64,000 nt of DNA from Croceivirga sp. Lineage in GTDB: Bacteria; Bacteroidota; Bacteroidia; Flavobacteriales; Flavobacteriaceae. Both the position numbers and the translations under genes were made by a program. The stretch lies in NCBI GenBank assembly GCA_028281025.1, contig JANQKR010000011.1:124001-188000 (forward strand). The letters are read 5' to 3'. This document shows positions 1-8,592 of this stretch, one piece after another. Below the pieces are notes generated by a model. The model ran no database searches. It was not told the DNA's origin and saw only the letters and a list, made by a program, of their open reading frames with translations. Position 1 is the first letter of the stretch; each line of letters starts with the position of its first letter.

Positions 1-618
1 CCGAATGGCCTGATAGACCTTTGCCAAAGTTTTATTCTCCTTTCCCCTTGGCAAAAATTTTGCAATGGCACGTTTAAGGTCATGAGTTGTTTCAATTGGC
101 CTCCGTGACCTTTCGGCTACAATGGCATGCGCTATGCCCTTAGCACTTCGCAGTTCCCCAAATTCAAGAAAGACCTTGGTCAACTCCTCCGTGCTACGTT
201 GATTTACCAAATGATAGGCACTTTTGGCCATTCTTTGGTCCATTCGCATATCCAATGCCGCATCAAACCTTGTGGAAAATCCTCGTTCGGCCACATCAAA
301 CTGATGGGAAGACACCCCAAAGTCAGCCAAGATTCCATCAACTTTTAGAATGCCATAGAACTTTAAAAATCGTTTAAGGAACCGAAAATTCTCATTGATC
401 AATTCAAATCTTCCATCCTTAATGGTATTGGCCAGTGCATCTTCATCTTGATCAAAGGCAATCAACCTTCCCTTACCGCCCAGCCGTTTCAATATTTCAG
501 TGGAATGGCCCCCTCCACCAAAGGTGACATCCACATAAACCCCGTCTTCTTTTATGTTCAATCCATCTACCGATTCCTTAAGAAGTACCGGTAGGTGGTA
601 TGCCCTGTGCTCCTCCAT
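1..618 (-). CDS. rsmH: 16S rRNA m4C1402 methyltransferase RsmH, 3' end cut by window
   Basis: N-terminal 206 residues of the SAM-dependent methyltransferase that N4-methylates C1402 of 16S rRNA. The start is an ATG inside the end of mraZ (41-nt overlap). The protein opens MEEHRAYHLPVLLKESVDGL, the usual RsmH beginning, followed by the SAM-binding DVTFGGGGHS and the ILADFGVSS and ERGFSTRFDA motifs. The mraZ-rsmH order is the conserved start of the dcw cluster, so ftsL and ftsI genes would be expected to the left. The C-terminus lies outside the window. Confidence 0.95.
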   Translation of the reverse strand, partial: MEEHRAYHLPVLLKESVDGLNIKEDGVYVDVTFGGGGHSTEILKRLGGKGRLIAFDQDEDALANTIKDGRFELINENFRFLKRFLKFYGILKVDGILADFGVSSHQFDVAERGFSTRFDAALDMRMDQRMAKSAYHLVNQRSTEELTKVFLEFGELRSAKGIAHAIVAERSRRPIETTHDLKRAIAKFLPRGKENKTLAKVYQAIR

Positions 619-1066
619 TGAAAATTTCTTCAGAGAAATCGTCAAATTCCTTATCAGTCATGGAATCCAGATTCTCCTCATATTTTGGTTTAGCCCATAT
701 TTCCACGAACGTATGGGCGGCATTCAGCACGACTTCCTTCTCAATTCCCGCAAACCCAATTAGGTTCCTTGGTATTTGAAGTCTTCCCGAATCCCTATCA
801 ATAGTGACATCATCTTTTAACCCCGCTGTGTATTTGCGCAACCAAAGACGAAATTGCTTCCCCTTGTTGGGATGGGACATGACCTGTTTCATCAATTCAT
901 CGAACTTCACCCGCGGATACAATTCCAAGCAATCATGGTCCACGGAACGCTTAATAACAAAATCATCCCCCATAAAGGGCATTAATTTGTTTTTTAGCGA
1001 TGTGGGCAGAATAATCCTACCCTTGGCATCCGCTTTGCAATCATGTTGTCCAACAATGGAAGTCAC
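578..1066 (-). CDS. mraZ: transcriptional regulator / cell division protein MraZ
   Basis: 162 aa, two AbrB-like (SpoVT-AbrB/MraZ) domains. The N-terminal half holds the signature CKADAKGRIILP; a second copy (DSGRLQIPRNLI) lies near residue 95. In studied bacteria MraZ is the DNA-binding autoregulator of the dcw cluster. The start is a GTG; no in-frame ATG lies upstream and the protein begins correctly just ahead of the first domain. It overlaps rsmH by 41 nt, implying translational coupling. Three GTGGA repeats sit upstream (see the operator entry). Confidence 0.95.
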   Translation of the reverse strand: MTSIVGQHDCKADAKGRIILPTSLKNKLMPFMGDDFVIKRSVDHDCLELYPRVKFDELMKQVMSHPNKGKQFRLWLRKYTAGLKDDVTIDRDSGRLQIPRNLIGFAGIEKEVVLNAAHTFVEIWAKPKYEENLDSMTDKEFDDFSEEIFNGGAQGIPPTGTS

Positions 1067-1099
1067 TTCTTAGAGAACCCTTTATTGTAATTACTAACC

Positions 1100-1107
1100 C
1101 AAATATA
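1100..1107 (-). promoter_or_regulatory. promoter -7 element of mraZ
   Basis: Minus-strand TATATTTG matches the Bacteroidota -7 consensus TAnnTTTG, 33 nt upstream of the GTG start. A TTG at 1132-1134 gives a 24-nt spacer, slightly long for the -33 element, and lies inside the GTGGA repeats, so MraZ bound there would cover the -33 region. Confidence 0.5.
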
Positions 1108-1127
1108 TATAAATTATTACCTAATAA

Positions 1128-1163
1128 TCCACAAATCTCCACTTTGTTGATAACTTAATCCAC
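1128..1163 (-). promoter_or_regulatory. predicted MraZ box (GTGGA direct repeats)
   Basis: On the minus strand three GTGGA pentamers occur, at 1159-1163, 1138-1142 and 1128-1132. The last two are exactly 10 nt apart and the first is 21 nt further upstream, so all lie on nearly the same helix face. MraZ is known to bind G-rich pentamers repeated at 10-nt spacing upstream of its own gene. Seen: the repeats. Inferred: MraZ binding. Confidence 0.65.
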
Positions 1164-1240
1164 TAAAAGACACTCACTTTTGCACATTTCTACACTTTGC
1201 TTACCCATTCCCATCCCAAAATGTTGTGTTTTGAAATGCC

Positions 1241-1248
1241 TATATTTG
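1241..1248 (+). promoter_or_regulatory. promoter -7 element of the alpha/beta hydrolase gene
   Basis: TATATTTG matches TAnnTTTG and lies 24 nt before the ATG at 1273. The only nearby TTG (1224-1226) is 14 nt away, too close for a good -33 element. Confidence 0.4.
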
Positions 1249-1272
1249 CCGCTCGATGCCGAACCAACTTAG

Positions 1273-2037
1273 ATGGAAGACGAAATCATAACAGACGGTA
1301 AGTACCGTTACATTGAAATTGGTGAAGGGAAGCCCATTATCATTCTTCATGGGCTCATGGGGGGGTTAAGCAATTTCCAGGGGGTGACCCATTTTTTTCC
1401 AACCAAAGGCTATCAAGTTTTGGTGCCCGAATTGCCCATCTATGATATGCCCATGCTCAAAACCACGGTAAAAAACTTTGCCAAGTTCCTAGAAGAGTTT
1501 ATAGCCCACAAAGGCCTTAAAGATGTTATCCTTTTGGGAAATTCCTTGGGCGGCCATATTGGCCTTTTACATACCAAACTATTTCCTGAAAAAATAAAGG
1601 CATTGGTGATAACGGGCAGCTCCGGGCTCTATGAAAGTGCCATGGGTGATGGCTATCCCAAACGTGGGGATTACGATTTCATTAAAAAGAAGGCCCAGGA
1701 TGTCTTCTATGACCCTAAAGTCGCTACCAAAGAGATTGTGGACGAAGTATTTGCAACCGTAAATGACCGAATGAAACTGGTGAAGACTTTGGCCATTGCC
1801 AAAAGTGCCATTCGCCACAATATGGCCAAGGATTTGCCCAATATGCAGACACCTACTTGTATTATTTGGGGGAAACAGGACAACGTTACCCCTCCAAACG
1901 TAGCAGAGGAGTTTCATGAGCTCTTGCCGGATTCCGAATTGTTCTGGATCGACAAATGTGGCCATGCTCCCATGATGGAGCATCCTGAGCAATTCAACCA
2001 AATCTTGGATGCCTGGCTGGTGAAACGGGGCTTTTAG
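1273..2037 (+). CDS. alpha/beta-fold hydrolase
   Basis: 254 aa cytoplasmic protein with no signal peptide. Typical fold marks: oxyanion-hole HGLMGG near residue 26, nucleophile elbow GNSLGGH (Ser91), an Asp in WGKQDNVTP (Asp203) and the catalytic His in CGHAPMMEHP (His231). The triad is complete, so it is an active serine hydrolase of the MhpC/esterase group; the substrate cannot be read from sequence. Transcribed divergently from mraZ and followed by engB, which has its own -7 element. Confidence 0.85.
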   Translation: MEDEIITDGKYRYIEIGEGKPIIILHGLMGGLSNFQGVTHFFPTKGYQVLVPELPIYDMPMLKTTVKNFAKFLEEFIAHKGLKDVILLGNSLGGHIGLLHTKLFPEKIKALVITGSSGLYESAMGDGYPKRGDYDFIKKKAQDVFYDPKVATKEIVDEVFATVNDRMKLVKTLAIAKSAIRHNMAKDLPNMQTPTCIIWGKQDNVTPPNVAEEFHELLPDSELFWIDKCGHAPMMEHPEQFNQILDAWLVKRGF

Positions 2038-2078
2038 CAAGACCCCATGTACATCCTGGTGTAGCGTTTATGGTCCTG

Positions 2079-2086
2079 TATCTTTG
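2079..2086 (+). promoter_or_regulatory. promoter -7 element of engB
   Basis: TATCTTTG fits TAnnTTTG and ends 24 nt before the ATG at 2111. A transcript starting about 7 nt downstream would exclude the TTG at 2090, which helps to set the start at 2111. Confidence 0.45.
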
Positions 2087-2110
2087 TAATTGATTTTCTA
2101 TCCCGGTACA

Positions 2111-2725
2111 ATGAAAATTACATCAGCCGAATTTGTAATGAGCAATTCCGATGTGCTCAAATGCCCCAAGGAAGCACTACCCGAATACGCTTTTATAGGT
2201 CGTTCCAATGTGGGAAAGTCATCACTTATCAATATGTTGGTCGATAATAAAAATATGGCCAAAACCTCTGGAAGACCGGGTAAGACCCAGCTCATCAACC
2301 ATTTTAAGATCAATAACAACTGGTTTTTAGTAGACCTACCGGGTTATGGCTATGCACGTGTGTCCAAAAAGGAAAAAAAGACCTTTCAAAAATACATCAC
2401 TGCCTACTTCTTGAAACGAAAGCAACTGGTTTCCGCATTTGTATTGGTTGATATTAGGCACGAGCCCCAAAAAATTGATATGGAATTTATGGAATGGCTG
2501 GGGACCAATGGCATTCCATTTTCCATTGTTTTCACCAAAGCCGACAAACTCAAGCCCGAAGCCATAAACACCCGGGTCGATTTTTATCTCAACACGCTCA
2601 AGGAAGGCGCCTGGGAAGAAGTGCCCCCGCACTTTATCACCTCATCCACAAAATACTTGGGACGCGAGGAGCTATTGGCCTATATTGATGCCATAAACCA
2701 TAAGGTTGCCCAAGGTGGGTCATAA
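2111..2725 (+). CDS. engB: ribosome biogenesis GTPase EngB (YihA/YsxC)
   Basis: 204 aa TRAFAC GTPase needed for large-subunit assembly. G1 GRSNVGKS at residues 30-37, the switch motif SGRPGKTQ, G3 DLPGYGYA and G4 TKAD are all present. The ATG at 2111 was chosen over an upstream TTG because the family starts with a short strand (MKITSAEFV) and a -7 element lies just ahead. Length fits the family. Confidence 0.95.
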   Translation: MKITSAEFVMSNSDVLKCPKEALPEYAFIGRSNVGKSSLINMLVDNKNMAKTSGRPGKTQLINHFKINNNWFLVDLPGYGYARVSKKEKKTFQKYITAYFLKRKQLVSAFVLVDIRHEPQKIDMEFMEWLGTNGIPFSIVFTKADKLKPEAINTRVDFYLNTLKEGAWEEVPPHFITSSTKYLGREELLAYIDAINHKVAQGGS

Positions 2726-2776
2726 AAGTGGTTAAACCCTTCTTACCGTTGACCATACCCATGGCATTGTGGTCAT

Positions 2777-3154
2777 TTAGATCAATTCCAAGCGCTTTTT
2801 TACCAAACCAACCAAATCATGAACCGTTTTTAATTGATTGAGTTCTTCCGTAGCAATCAAAACCTCCAAACCCTTCCCCCCTTCTGTTAGGACAATGGGA
2901 AACGAAAATTTGTACCCAAACTTGCTTTTGTATTTCTTGGCAAACTCGTCTTTATGGAGGAATACCATCTCCAGATCGGTTTCTTGTCTAAATTTTTTCC
3001 ATGTCCTATTTTCCAAGGCTACGCCAAAGGTCAGTTCACATAACTTACAGTCATACGTTTGGGGACTGAACACCTTGTGCATACTATCCAAAAAAGCATT
3101 GGCCTTGCCCGAGTTGGCATTGTAGATAAAGAGCAGTTTTTGAACTTTTCCCAT
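2777..3154 (-). CDS. conserved hypothetical protein with CxxC motif
   Basis: About 125 aa, function not recognised. It begins MGKVQKLLFIYNANSGK if started at 3154; in-frame ATG 3175 and GTG 3193 are alternatives. It contains YDCKLCELTFG (a CxxC pair), then WKKF and a C-terminal part rich in hydrophobic strands (FPIVLTEGG, LEVLIA). No signal peptide or membrane segment. It stands alone, convergent with engB and divergent from the serine hydrolase gene. A redox or metal role for the cysteines would be a guess. Confidence 0.6.
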   Translation of the reverse strand: MGKVQKLLFIYNANSGKANAFLDSMHKVFSPQTYDCKLCELTFGVALENRTWKKFRQETDLEMVFLHKDEFAKKYKSKFGYKFSFPIVLTEGGKGLEVLIATEELNQLKTVHDLVGLVKKRLELI

Positions 3155-3226
3155 TTCGTTTAAAAGATAACGCATAACAGCAATTGTTTTCACCTTGGAT
3201 TGTCCTTATTTTGACCAAATCAAACC

Positions 3227-4702
3227 ATGAAAATGAAAAATAGCTGCTTTGCCCTTGTTGCATTACTTCTATTGACCAATTGTAATACCTCCGATAACAA
3301 GAAAAGTGTTACGAAAAATACGGAACAATTTAAATTGGAACTACAGCAATTGAAGGCGTATTTTCATGTTCCCGGACTGGCGGTGTTGGTTCAAAAAGGG
3401 GATTCCGTCCTTTACGAAGATTACTTTGGCCATGCCAATATTGAGGAGAATATTAAGGTAGATTCCACTACCCAATTCCCGATTGCATCCATTACCAAGG
3501 TTTTTGCGGGTGTTGCTTTGTTCAAACTGCAAGAAGAGGGAAAACTTTCTTTTGAGGACCCCATCAACAATTATTTTGACGACCCTATTTTTGACGATTC
3601 CATAAAAATAAAGCACGTCCTGTCCCATACCTCACAGGGAAGCCCAGGTGAAAACTTTTATTACAGTTATCGTTTTGGCGCGTTGACCCATGTCATTGAA
3701 AAGGCATCAAAAACTTCATTTGGGGATTATATTGGGAATGGGATTTTTGTACCCTTGGATTTGCAGAACACTTTTTTGCTAACGGATTCAACTTCGGTTA
3801 CCAAAAACATGGCCAGACCCTACAATTTCGATGAACAGGTGGTTGCAGGACAAGTGGAATACGGCGCCTCTGCTTCTGCCGGTATTGTTACCAATGCAAG
3901 GGATATGGCCAAATTCAGCAAAGCCCTGGATGATAACCTGTTATTGAACGAAACCTCAAAGCTTGGGATGTACACTCCCTTCGCATCCCACCTTCCATAC
4001 GGCCATGGTATTTTCTCCCAAGTCTTTGATGGCAAAAAAGTGATTTGGGCCTATGGGCAATATGATTCCTATTCCAGTTTGCTTTTAAAAGTTCCCGAAG
4101 ACCATCTAAGCCTTATCATACTTGCAAACAACAATTTGATGAGCGACCCGGCCAGACTTATCAATGGCGATGGCCTTTCCTCACTTTTCACCCAGAGCTT
4201 TTTAAAAAATTACGTGTTTGATTTTGGTGATATGCCCCTGTTTGAAAGGGGAAGTGGCACGGAAAAATTTCAAAATACGGAGCTACACCGAAAAAAGTTG
4301 CTTGCCGAAGCTTTGGCCTCTTCTTTTATGGCCCGTTTTGAGGATTCGGAACTGGAAAAAAGCAAACAATTGCTTCGACAGGTATTCCTGCAGTATCCTG
4401 ATTATTTGGCCTACGCCGACCTGAACCTATTGCACAACCTTACGTTTATCAAAGACGTACATTTTTACAAAGATCTAGGCGCATTTGATGAATTTGACCC
4501 TCAACTTGAAGCTATTGCCGATACCCTATTAAAAAAAGACCAAGACAATCCCTATGTGAATATATACATGGGAACGTTCCATGATCGCAAGGGAAATTTG
4601 GACAAGGCCCGATTCCATTTTGAAACCATTGCGAATGTCAAAAACTTTTCCCCTTTTTGGTACACTTCGGAGGCAAAGCGGTGGTTGGAAGAACACAACT
4701 AG
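3227..4702 (+). CDS. beta-lactamase-fold serine hydrolase lipoprotein
   Basis: 491 aa. A lipoprotein signal (LLLLTN|C) is followed by a class C beta-lactamase/PBP-like domain (about residues 35-340). The SxxK nucleophile motif is present as SITK in PIASITKVFAG. The YxN motif appears as Y-S-Y and the expected HxG near the domain end reads YGQYDS, so the second and third active-site elements are altered. The last ~120 residues are helical and TPR-like (YVNIYMGTFHDRKGNLDKARFHF). Likely a membrane-anchored peptidase/esterase relative; activity uncertain. Confidence 0.8.
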   Translation: MKMKNSCFALVALLLLTNCNTSDNKKSVTKNTEQFKLELQQLKAYFHVPGLAVLVQKGDSVLYEDYFGHANIEENIKVDSTTQFPIASITKVFAGVALFKLQEEGKLSFEDPINNYFDDPIFDDSIKIKHVLSHTSQGSPGENFYYSYRFGALTHVIEKASKTSFGDYIGNGIFVPLDLQNTFLLTDSTSVTKNMARPYNFDEQVVAGQVEYGASASAGIVTNARDMAKFSKALDDNLLLNETSKLGMYTPFASHLPYGHGIFSQVFDGKKVIWAYGQYDSYSSLLLKVPEDHLSLIILANNNLMSDPARLINGDGLSSLFTQSFLKNYVFDFGDMPLFERGSGTEKFQNTELHRKKLLAEALASSFMARFEDSELEKSKQLLRQVFLQYPDYLAYADLNLLHNLTFIKDVHFYKDLGAFDEFDPQLEAIADTLLKKDQDNPYVNIYMGTFHDRKGNLDKARFHFETIANVKNFSPFWYTSEAKRWLEEHN

Positions 4703-4816
4703 TTATCGCATCTGTTTAAAATCCTTTTAAGGCGTATGACGGCATTTGCTTTACATATGAACAAAGGTTGTTGTTGTGCATTCTTTTTCATGATTTAAAT
4801 ATGTTATCTTAAACCC

Positions 4817-5167
4817 ATGGATTTCATTATTGTCCTTATTGGCCACTGGGTAGGGGATTATCTGGTCCAGACCAGAGACATGGCCATTCAAAAGAGCAGC
4901 AGTATCAAATGGCTGCTAATTCATGTATTCACTTATACCGCAGTGCTTTTTGTTGTGGCCCAGTTCCTGTTTTCATGGCAGGTTGGTCTCGGATATACAC
5001 TATTTAACGGTGCCCTACACCTAATTGTAGACTTTTTTACCAGTAAACTGACCACAAAATATCAAGACAGGCCCCATATTTTCTATCCTATTTTGGGTTT
5101 TGACCAATTACTACATACCATCTGTTTGTATTGGACCTTTATAAATTCCGATGTTTTGGCCTTATAA
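4817..5167 (+). CDS. DUF3307 family membrane protein
   Basis: 116 aa, three or four membrane segments. GHWVGDYLVQTRDMA near the N-terminus and HLIVDFFTSKLT in the middle are the polar in-membrane motifs of DUF3307. Biochemical function is unknown. It heads a run of three small envelope genes with short spacings (21 nt, then a 1-nt overlap), probably one operon. Confidence 0.75.
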   Translation: MDFIIVLIGHWVGDYLVQTRDMAIQKSSSIKWLLIHVFTYTAVLFVVAQFLFSWQVGLGYTLFNGALHLIVDFFTSKLTTKYQDRPHIFYPILGFDQLLHTICLYWTFINSDVLAL

Positions 5168-5188
5168 CCGTTACTTAAATCCACCTAA

Positions 5189-5671
5189 ATGCAGATCACA
5201 CCGCGTTCATATATCAAGACACTTACCCTAATCCATTCGGCTTTAATGCTAGGGCCATTTTTGTTGGGTACTTTCTTTTTCCTGAACACCGAAATTATAA
5301 GTACTGCGGAACAAGACGGCAATGCTATGTTCATCTATGTTTTTCCCTTGATTGGGCTCATCGGTATTTTTGGGGGGAAGTTTCTTTATAAACTATTCCT
5401 AAATCCACTTCTTCCCAAGGAAACCCTTGGTGAAAAATTGACCGGACTTCAATCTGCCCTGCTCATTCAATATGCATTACTGGAAGGACCGGCCCTTTTG
5501 AACATTATTTGGTTTGGACAATCGGGCAACGCCCTGTTTTTAACCGTTGGCGGGGTTTTACTGCTCTATTTGTTTGTATTGCGCCCCAAATCATCGAAAA
5601 TAGAAAGTGATTTACAGCTCCAAGGGGAACATAAAAGACAGTTTCATAACCTGGACGAACCTTTACCCTAA
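5189..5671 (+). CDS. four-helix membrane protein, unknown function
   Basis: 160 aa with about four hydrophobic segments (starting near residues 13, 46, 90 and 116) and a polar, charged C-terminus. No catalytic motif or known family recognised. Its stop codon shares one base with the start of the next gene (TAATG), so the two are probably translationally coupled. Confidence 0.7.
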   Translation: MQITPRSYIKTLTLIHSALMLGPFLLGTFFFLNTEIISTAEQDGNAMFIYVFPLIGLIGIFGGKFLYKLFLNPLLPKETLGEKLTGLQSALLIQYALLEGPALLNIIWFGQSGNALFLTVGGVLLLYLFVLRPKSSKIESDLQLQGEHKRQFHNLDEPLP

Positions 5672-6267
5672 TGCGTAACCCTATATCTATCCTGTTTCTG
5701 AGTGTCCTATGTGCCGCCCCTGCCATAGGTCAGGATGGGTTTTATCAAAAATTAGCTGAAAATGCCCTTGTCCTTACCGAGGACAAGGTGGTTTACGACC
5801 CCGGTTATTTCGCAATCCCTTACCCCAATGGGGATGTTCCTCAGGATAAGGGGGTCTGCACGGATGTGATCATAAGGGCTTATCGTAAAATGGATATCGA
5901 TCTTCAAAAGGAGGTTCATGAAGACATGCGGTCCAACTTTGACAACTATCCCAAGATTTGGGGCCTAAAAAGACCGGACACCAATATTGACCACAGAAGG
6001 GTTCCCAATCTCATGGTGTTTTTTGAGCGATTTGGAGAAACGCTGCCCATAACAAGGGAAGGAAAAGAGTACAAAGCCGGAGATATCGTATGTTGGAACC
6101 TTGGCGGGGCGGTTACCCATATTGGTATTGTGAGCCAAAAAAAATCCCAAGATGGGAAACGGCCCCTAATGGTCCATAACATTGGTTCGGGCCAGGTTTT
6201 ACAGGATTGCCTGTTTGATTATAAAATCATTGGACATTACCGTTACAACAACGGGCTTAGCCCTTGA
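5671..6267 (+). CDS. DUF1287 family exported protein
   Basis: 198 aa with a cleavable signal peptide (cleavage after ...APAIGQ). Family features: CTDVIIRAYR (Cys in an NlpC/P60-like position), a central DHRRVPNLMVFF, GDIVCWNLG, and THIGIV with a His, giving a plausible Cys-His hydrolase site in the periplasm. DUF1287 proteins (YiiA-like) are not biochemically defined. The 3' end overlaps the convergent gldC by 11 nt. Confidence 0.8.
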   Translation: MRNPISILFLSVLCAAPAIGQDGFYQKLAENALVLTEDKVVYDPGYFAIPYPNGDVPQDKGVCTDVIIRAYRKMDIDLQKEVHEDMRSNFDNYPKIWGLKRPDTNIDHRRVPNLMVFFERFGETLPITREGKEYKAGDIVCWNLGGAVTHIGIVSQKKSQDGKRPLMVHNIGSGQVLQDCLFDYKIIGHYRYNNGLSP

Positions 6268-6592
6268 GCTCCAACTTTTCGGCAAAATACTCACAAAAGT
6301 CCTTCATGGTCGCCGTCATTTTCTCATCTTGGGTGGCACGCATAAAGGTATCTGACAAGGTGACCAGGGTTTGATGAAAAAAGAGTTTCATCTCATCCAC
6401 CGGCATATCCTTGGTCCAAAGATCAATTTTTAAGGATTCCTTGTTTTTACTGTCCCAAACAGATAGCAACATGGCCTTTGCTTCCTCATTTTCCACTCCT
6501 CCGTCTTCCGCGGACCAGGTGAGTTCCTCTGGAACCCTATTCTCGTCCAGTCCCACTTTTAATCGTATTTCTGAAGTATGTGCTACTGCCAT
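6257..6592 (-). CDS. gldC: gliding motility protein GldC
   Basis: 111 aa, cytoplasmic, no signal. The sequence (TSEIRLKVGLDENRVPEELTW at the N-terminus, then a DTFMRATQDEKM stretch) is that of GldC, required for full gliding in Flavobacterium johnsoniae. It follows gldB with a one-base TAATG overlap, the usual gldB-gldC order. Molecular role unresolved; thought to support the GldB/type IX machinery. Confidence 0.9.
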   Translation of the reverse strand: MAVAHTSEIRLKVGLDENRVPEELTWSAEDGGVENEEAKAMLLSVWDSKNKESLKIDLWTKDMPVDEMKLFFHQTLVTLSDTFMRATQDEKMTATMKDFCEYFAEKLELKG

Positions 6593-7560
6593 TACTTTTT
6601 TGGTTTATAGTTTGATTTTTTAAAAATTTCATCAGCCGGCATATCCAAAAGCTCCACCAAGGCAACCCCGGGGTTCCTTTGTTCAAATGCCCTTATAATT
6701 TGCCAGCCCATATAACGACCCAGCCTTCCCGGTGATTCGCTGTCCAATTCCAGTTGAAACTTTGAGAATGGCGCCGGATCCAGAAACCGTCGGTCCAGCG
6801 CAGATTCCGTGCTGTACAATAACTCCCTTTCCACAAAATAACGCCAGATTTGTTCTTCATTGGCGATGGCCCACTCCATTTCCGTATCCGAGTAGTTTAT
6901 TTTCTGGGCATCGGTGGCATTGGGAATCAAAATATCCTTCAGGTAAAGTTCCTTTCCATAATACACCATCCTGGAAAGAAATGTTCTATTGCGGGGATAA
7001 TGATTGATCGTTTTGGCAAAAGCACCAGCTACATCGGAAACCAGAAACTTTTTATCCAATCCCTTAGCAATGTATCGTGAAATACTCCTGTAGAAATGAT
7101 GATCTTGCCCCAAGTAATTGTCCAAGCCCAATAGCAATAGGGAATCAGACAAAACCACCCGATTTTCATATTGTACTTCGGAAGTTAGGGTAATCCCTTT
7201 GGGAACCTTATAATTTGGAAAATAATATTTGATATGCTGGAACAAGGAGGTCAATTCCAATTCTTGTTCCCTAAAATCCCCGAAAGCCCTATCAACTTCG
7301 GAAAGCAATTCCTGTTGAATTGTATCGCTAAGCTTGGCCGTCCAAACGCTATCCGGAAATTGTTTTGGGAATAAATAGGGGTATTTGGACTTAAGTGCGG
7401 GAATTTCATCCGGACCTGCTTGGGCAAATTCCCGATCGAACCGCTCAATTTTTAAATCAATTGGAATCTTGGCAATCTCCTGTTCCAATGTATTGTCTTC
7501 CCCACAAGAAATTAAAAGAATAAACAACAATGACGGAAAGTATTTTTGTACCCACTTCAT
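6592..7560 (-). CDS. gldB: gliding motility lipoprotein GldB
   Basis: 322 aa. The ATG at 7560 gives MKWVQKYFPSLLFILLISC, a lipoprotein signal with Cys at the lipobox; an upstream in-frame start would place residues before the signal and is less likely. The mature part matches GldB in length and in the LKIERFDREFA and PNYKVPKGI regions. GldB is an essential gliding and type IX secretion-linked lipoprotein in Flavobacterium. Divergent from nadE. Confidence 0.9.
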   Translation of the reverse strand: MKWVQKYFPSLLFILLISCGEDNTLEQEIAKIPIDLKIERFDREFAQAGPDEIPALKSKYPYLFPKQFPDSVWTAKLSDTIQQELLSEVDRAFGDFREQELELTSLFQHIKYYFPNYKVPKGITLTSEVQYENRVVLSDSLLLLGLDNYLGQDHHFYRSISRYIAKGLDKKFLVSDVAGAFAKTINHYPRNRTFLSRMVYYGKELYLKDILIPNATDAQKINYSDTEMEWAIANEEQIWRYFVERELLYSTESALDRRFLDPAPFSKFQLELDSESPGRLGRYMGWQIIRAFEQRNPGVALVELLDMPADEIFKKSNYKPKK

Positions 7561-7593
7561 TATTAGCGTTCCAGCGTTTAAATTTACAAGCTG

Positions 7594-7601
7594 CAAAGGT
7601 A
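7594..7601 (-). promoter_or_regulatory. promoter -7 element of gldB-gldC
   Basis: Minus-strand TACCTTTG matches TAnnTTTG, 33 nt before the gldB ATG. No TTG at the ideal -33 distance was seen. Confidence 0.45.
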
Positions 7602-7627
7602 ATTTTTAGATTCATAAATAAAACATA

Positions 7628-8425
7628 ATGCAAACAGAAAAGGTAATTGAACATATTGTCAATTGGTTGAGGGATTATGCCATTAATGCCAATATTAAAG
7701 GTTTTGTCATTGGAGTTTCCGGAGGTATTGATTCGGCCGTAACCTCTACCTTATGTGCCAGGACCGGATTGGAGCTCCTATGCGTGGAAATGCCCATACA
7801 CCAAGGGGAAAGTCAAGTGACACGTGCCGATGGACATATCAACTGGCTAATGGACAATTATGGCAATGTTAAGCGTCAACCTGTAAACCTTACTCCCGTT
7901 TTTGACAGTTTAGTGGCTGCTTTGCCAAAAGTGGCGGACGAAGAAAAACGTTTTATGTCCCTGGCGAATACCCGGGCCAGGTTACGCATGACAACCTTAT
8001 ATTACTTTGCTGCCCTCAATGGTTACCTGGTCGCTGGAACTGGAAATAAGGTAGAGGACTTTGGTATTGGTTTTTACACCAAGTATGGGGATGGGGGTGT
8101 GGATTTAAGCCCTATTGCGGACCTTGTTAAGACCGAGGTGTATGAACTGGGATCAGTTTTGGGGGTAAACCGGGATATTATGGAGGCACCTCCCACGGAT
8201 GGTCTTTGGGGAGACCATAGAACGGACGAGGATCAAATTGGGGCCAGCTACCCTGAATTGGAATGGGCCATGCAAATGGATGACGAAGGAAAAACCATTG
8301 ATGACTTTTCTGACAGGAAAAAAGAAGTGTTTGCCATCTATAAAAAATTCAATTCGGCAAATAAGCATAAGATGATTCCTATACCCATTTGTGAAATCCC
8401 TGATTCGCTAAAATCTGCATCTTAA
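7628..8425 (+). CDS. nadE: NH3-dependent NAD+ synthetase
   Basis: 265 aa ATP-pyrophosphatase that amidates deamido-NAD with ammonia. The P-loop SGGIDSA is at residues 31-37; AGTGNKVEDFGIGFYTKYGDGGVD and the PTDGLW loop are the NAD-adenylate and Mg sites. It lacks the N-terminal glutaminase domain, so it is the short form. Divergent from gldB. Confidence 0.95.
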   Translation: MQTEKVIEHIVNWLRDYAINANIKGFVIGVSGGIDSAVTSTLCARTGLELLCVEMPIHQGESQVTRADGHINWLMDNYGNVKRQPVNLTPVFDSLVAALPKVADEEKRFMSLANTRARLRMTTLYYFAALNGYLVAGTGNKVEDFGIGFYTKYGDGGVDLSPIADLVKTEVYELGSVLGVNRDIMEAPPTDGLWGDHRTDEDQIGASYPELEWAMQMDDEGKTIDDFSDRKKEVFAIYKKFNSANKHKMIPIPICEIPDSLKSAS

Positions 8426-8592
8426 CCGTATTTATCGCAATTAAAACGAATAAAACCCCAAAAATTCTGTGGTTTTAATCAAATTTTGGGAGTTTTGTAT
8501 TGCTATTTTGTTAACTTGCCCGTCATTCTTTGTAGGCTTTTAAGTACTAAAAAGAGTAACAACCAAATAAAGTTAAAGTAAAAACTACCCAC

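Noticed and set aside
2090-2110. TTG start for engB
   Set aside because: It lies at the predicted transcription start; the ATG at 2111 fits the family N-terminus.
8445-8490. Possible terminator after nadE
   Set aside because: AAAACC/GGTTTT pairing has a long loop and few GC pairs; not convincing.
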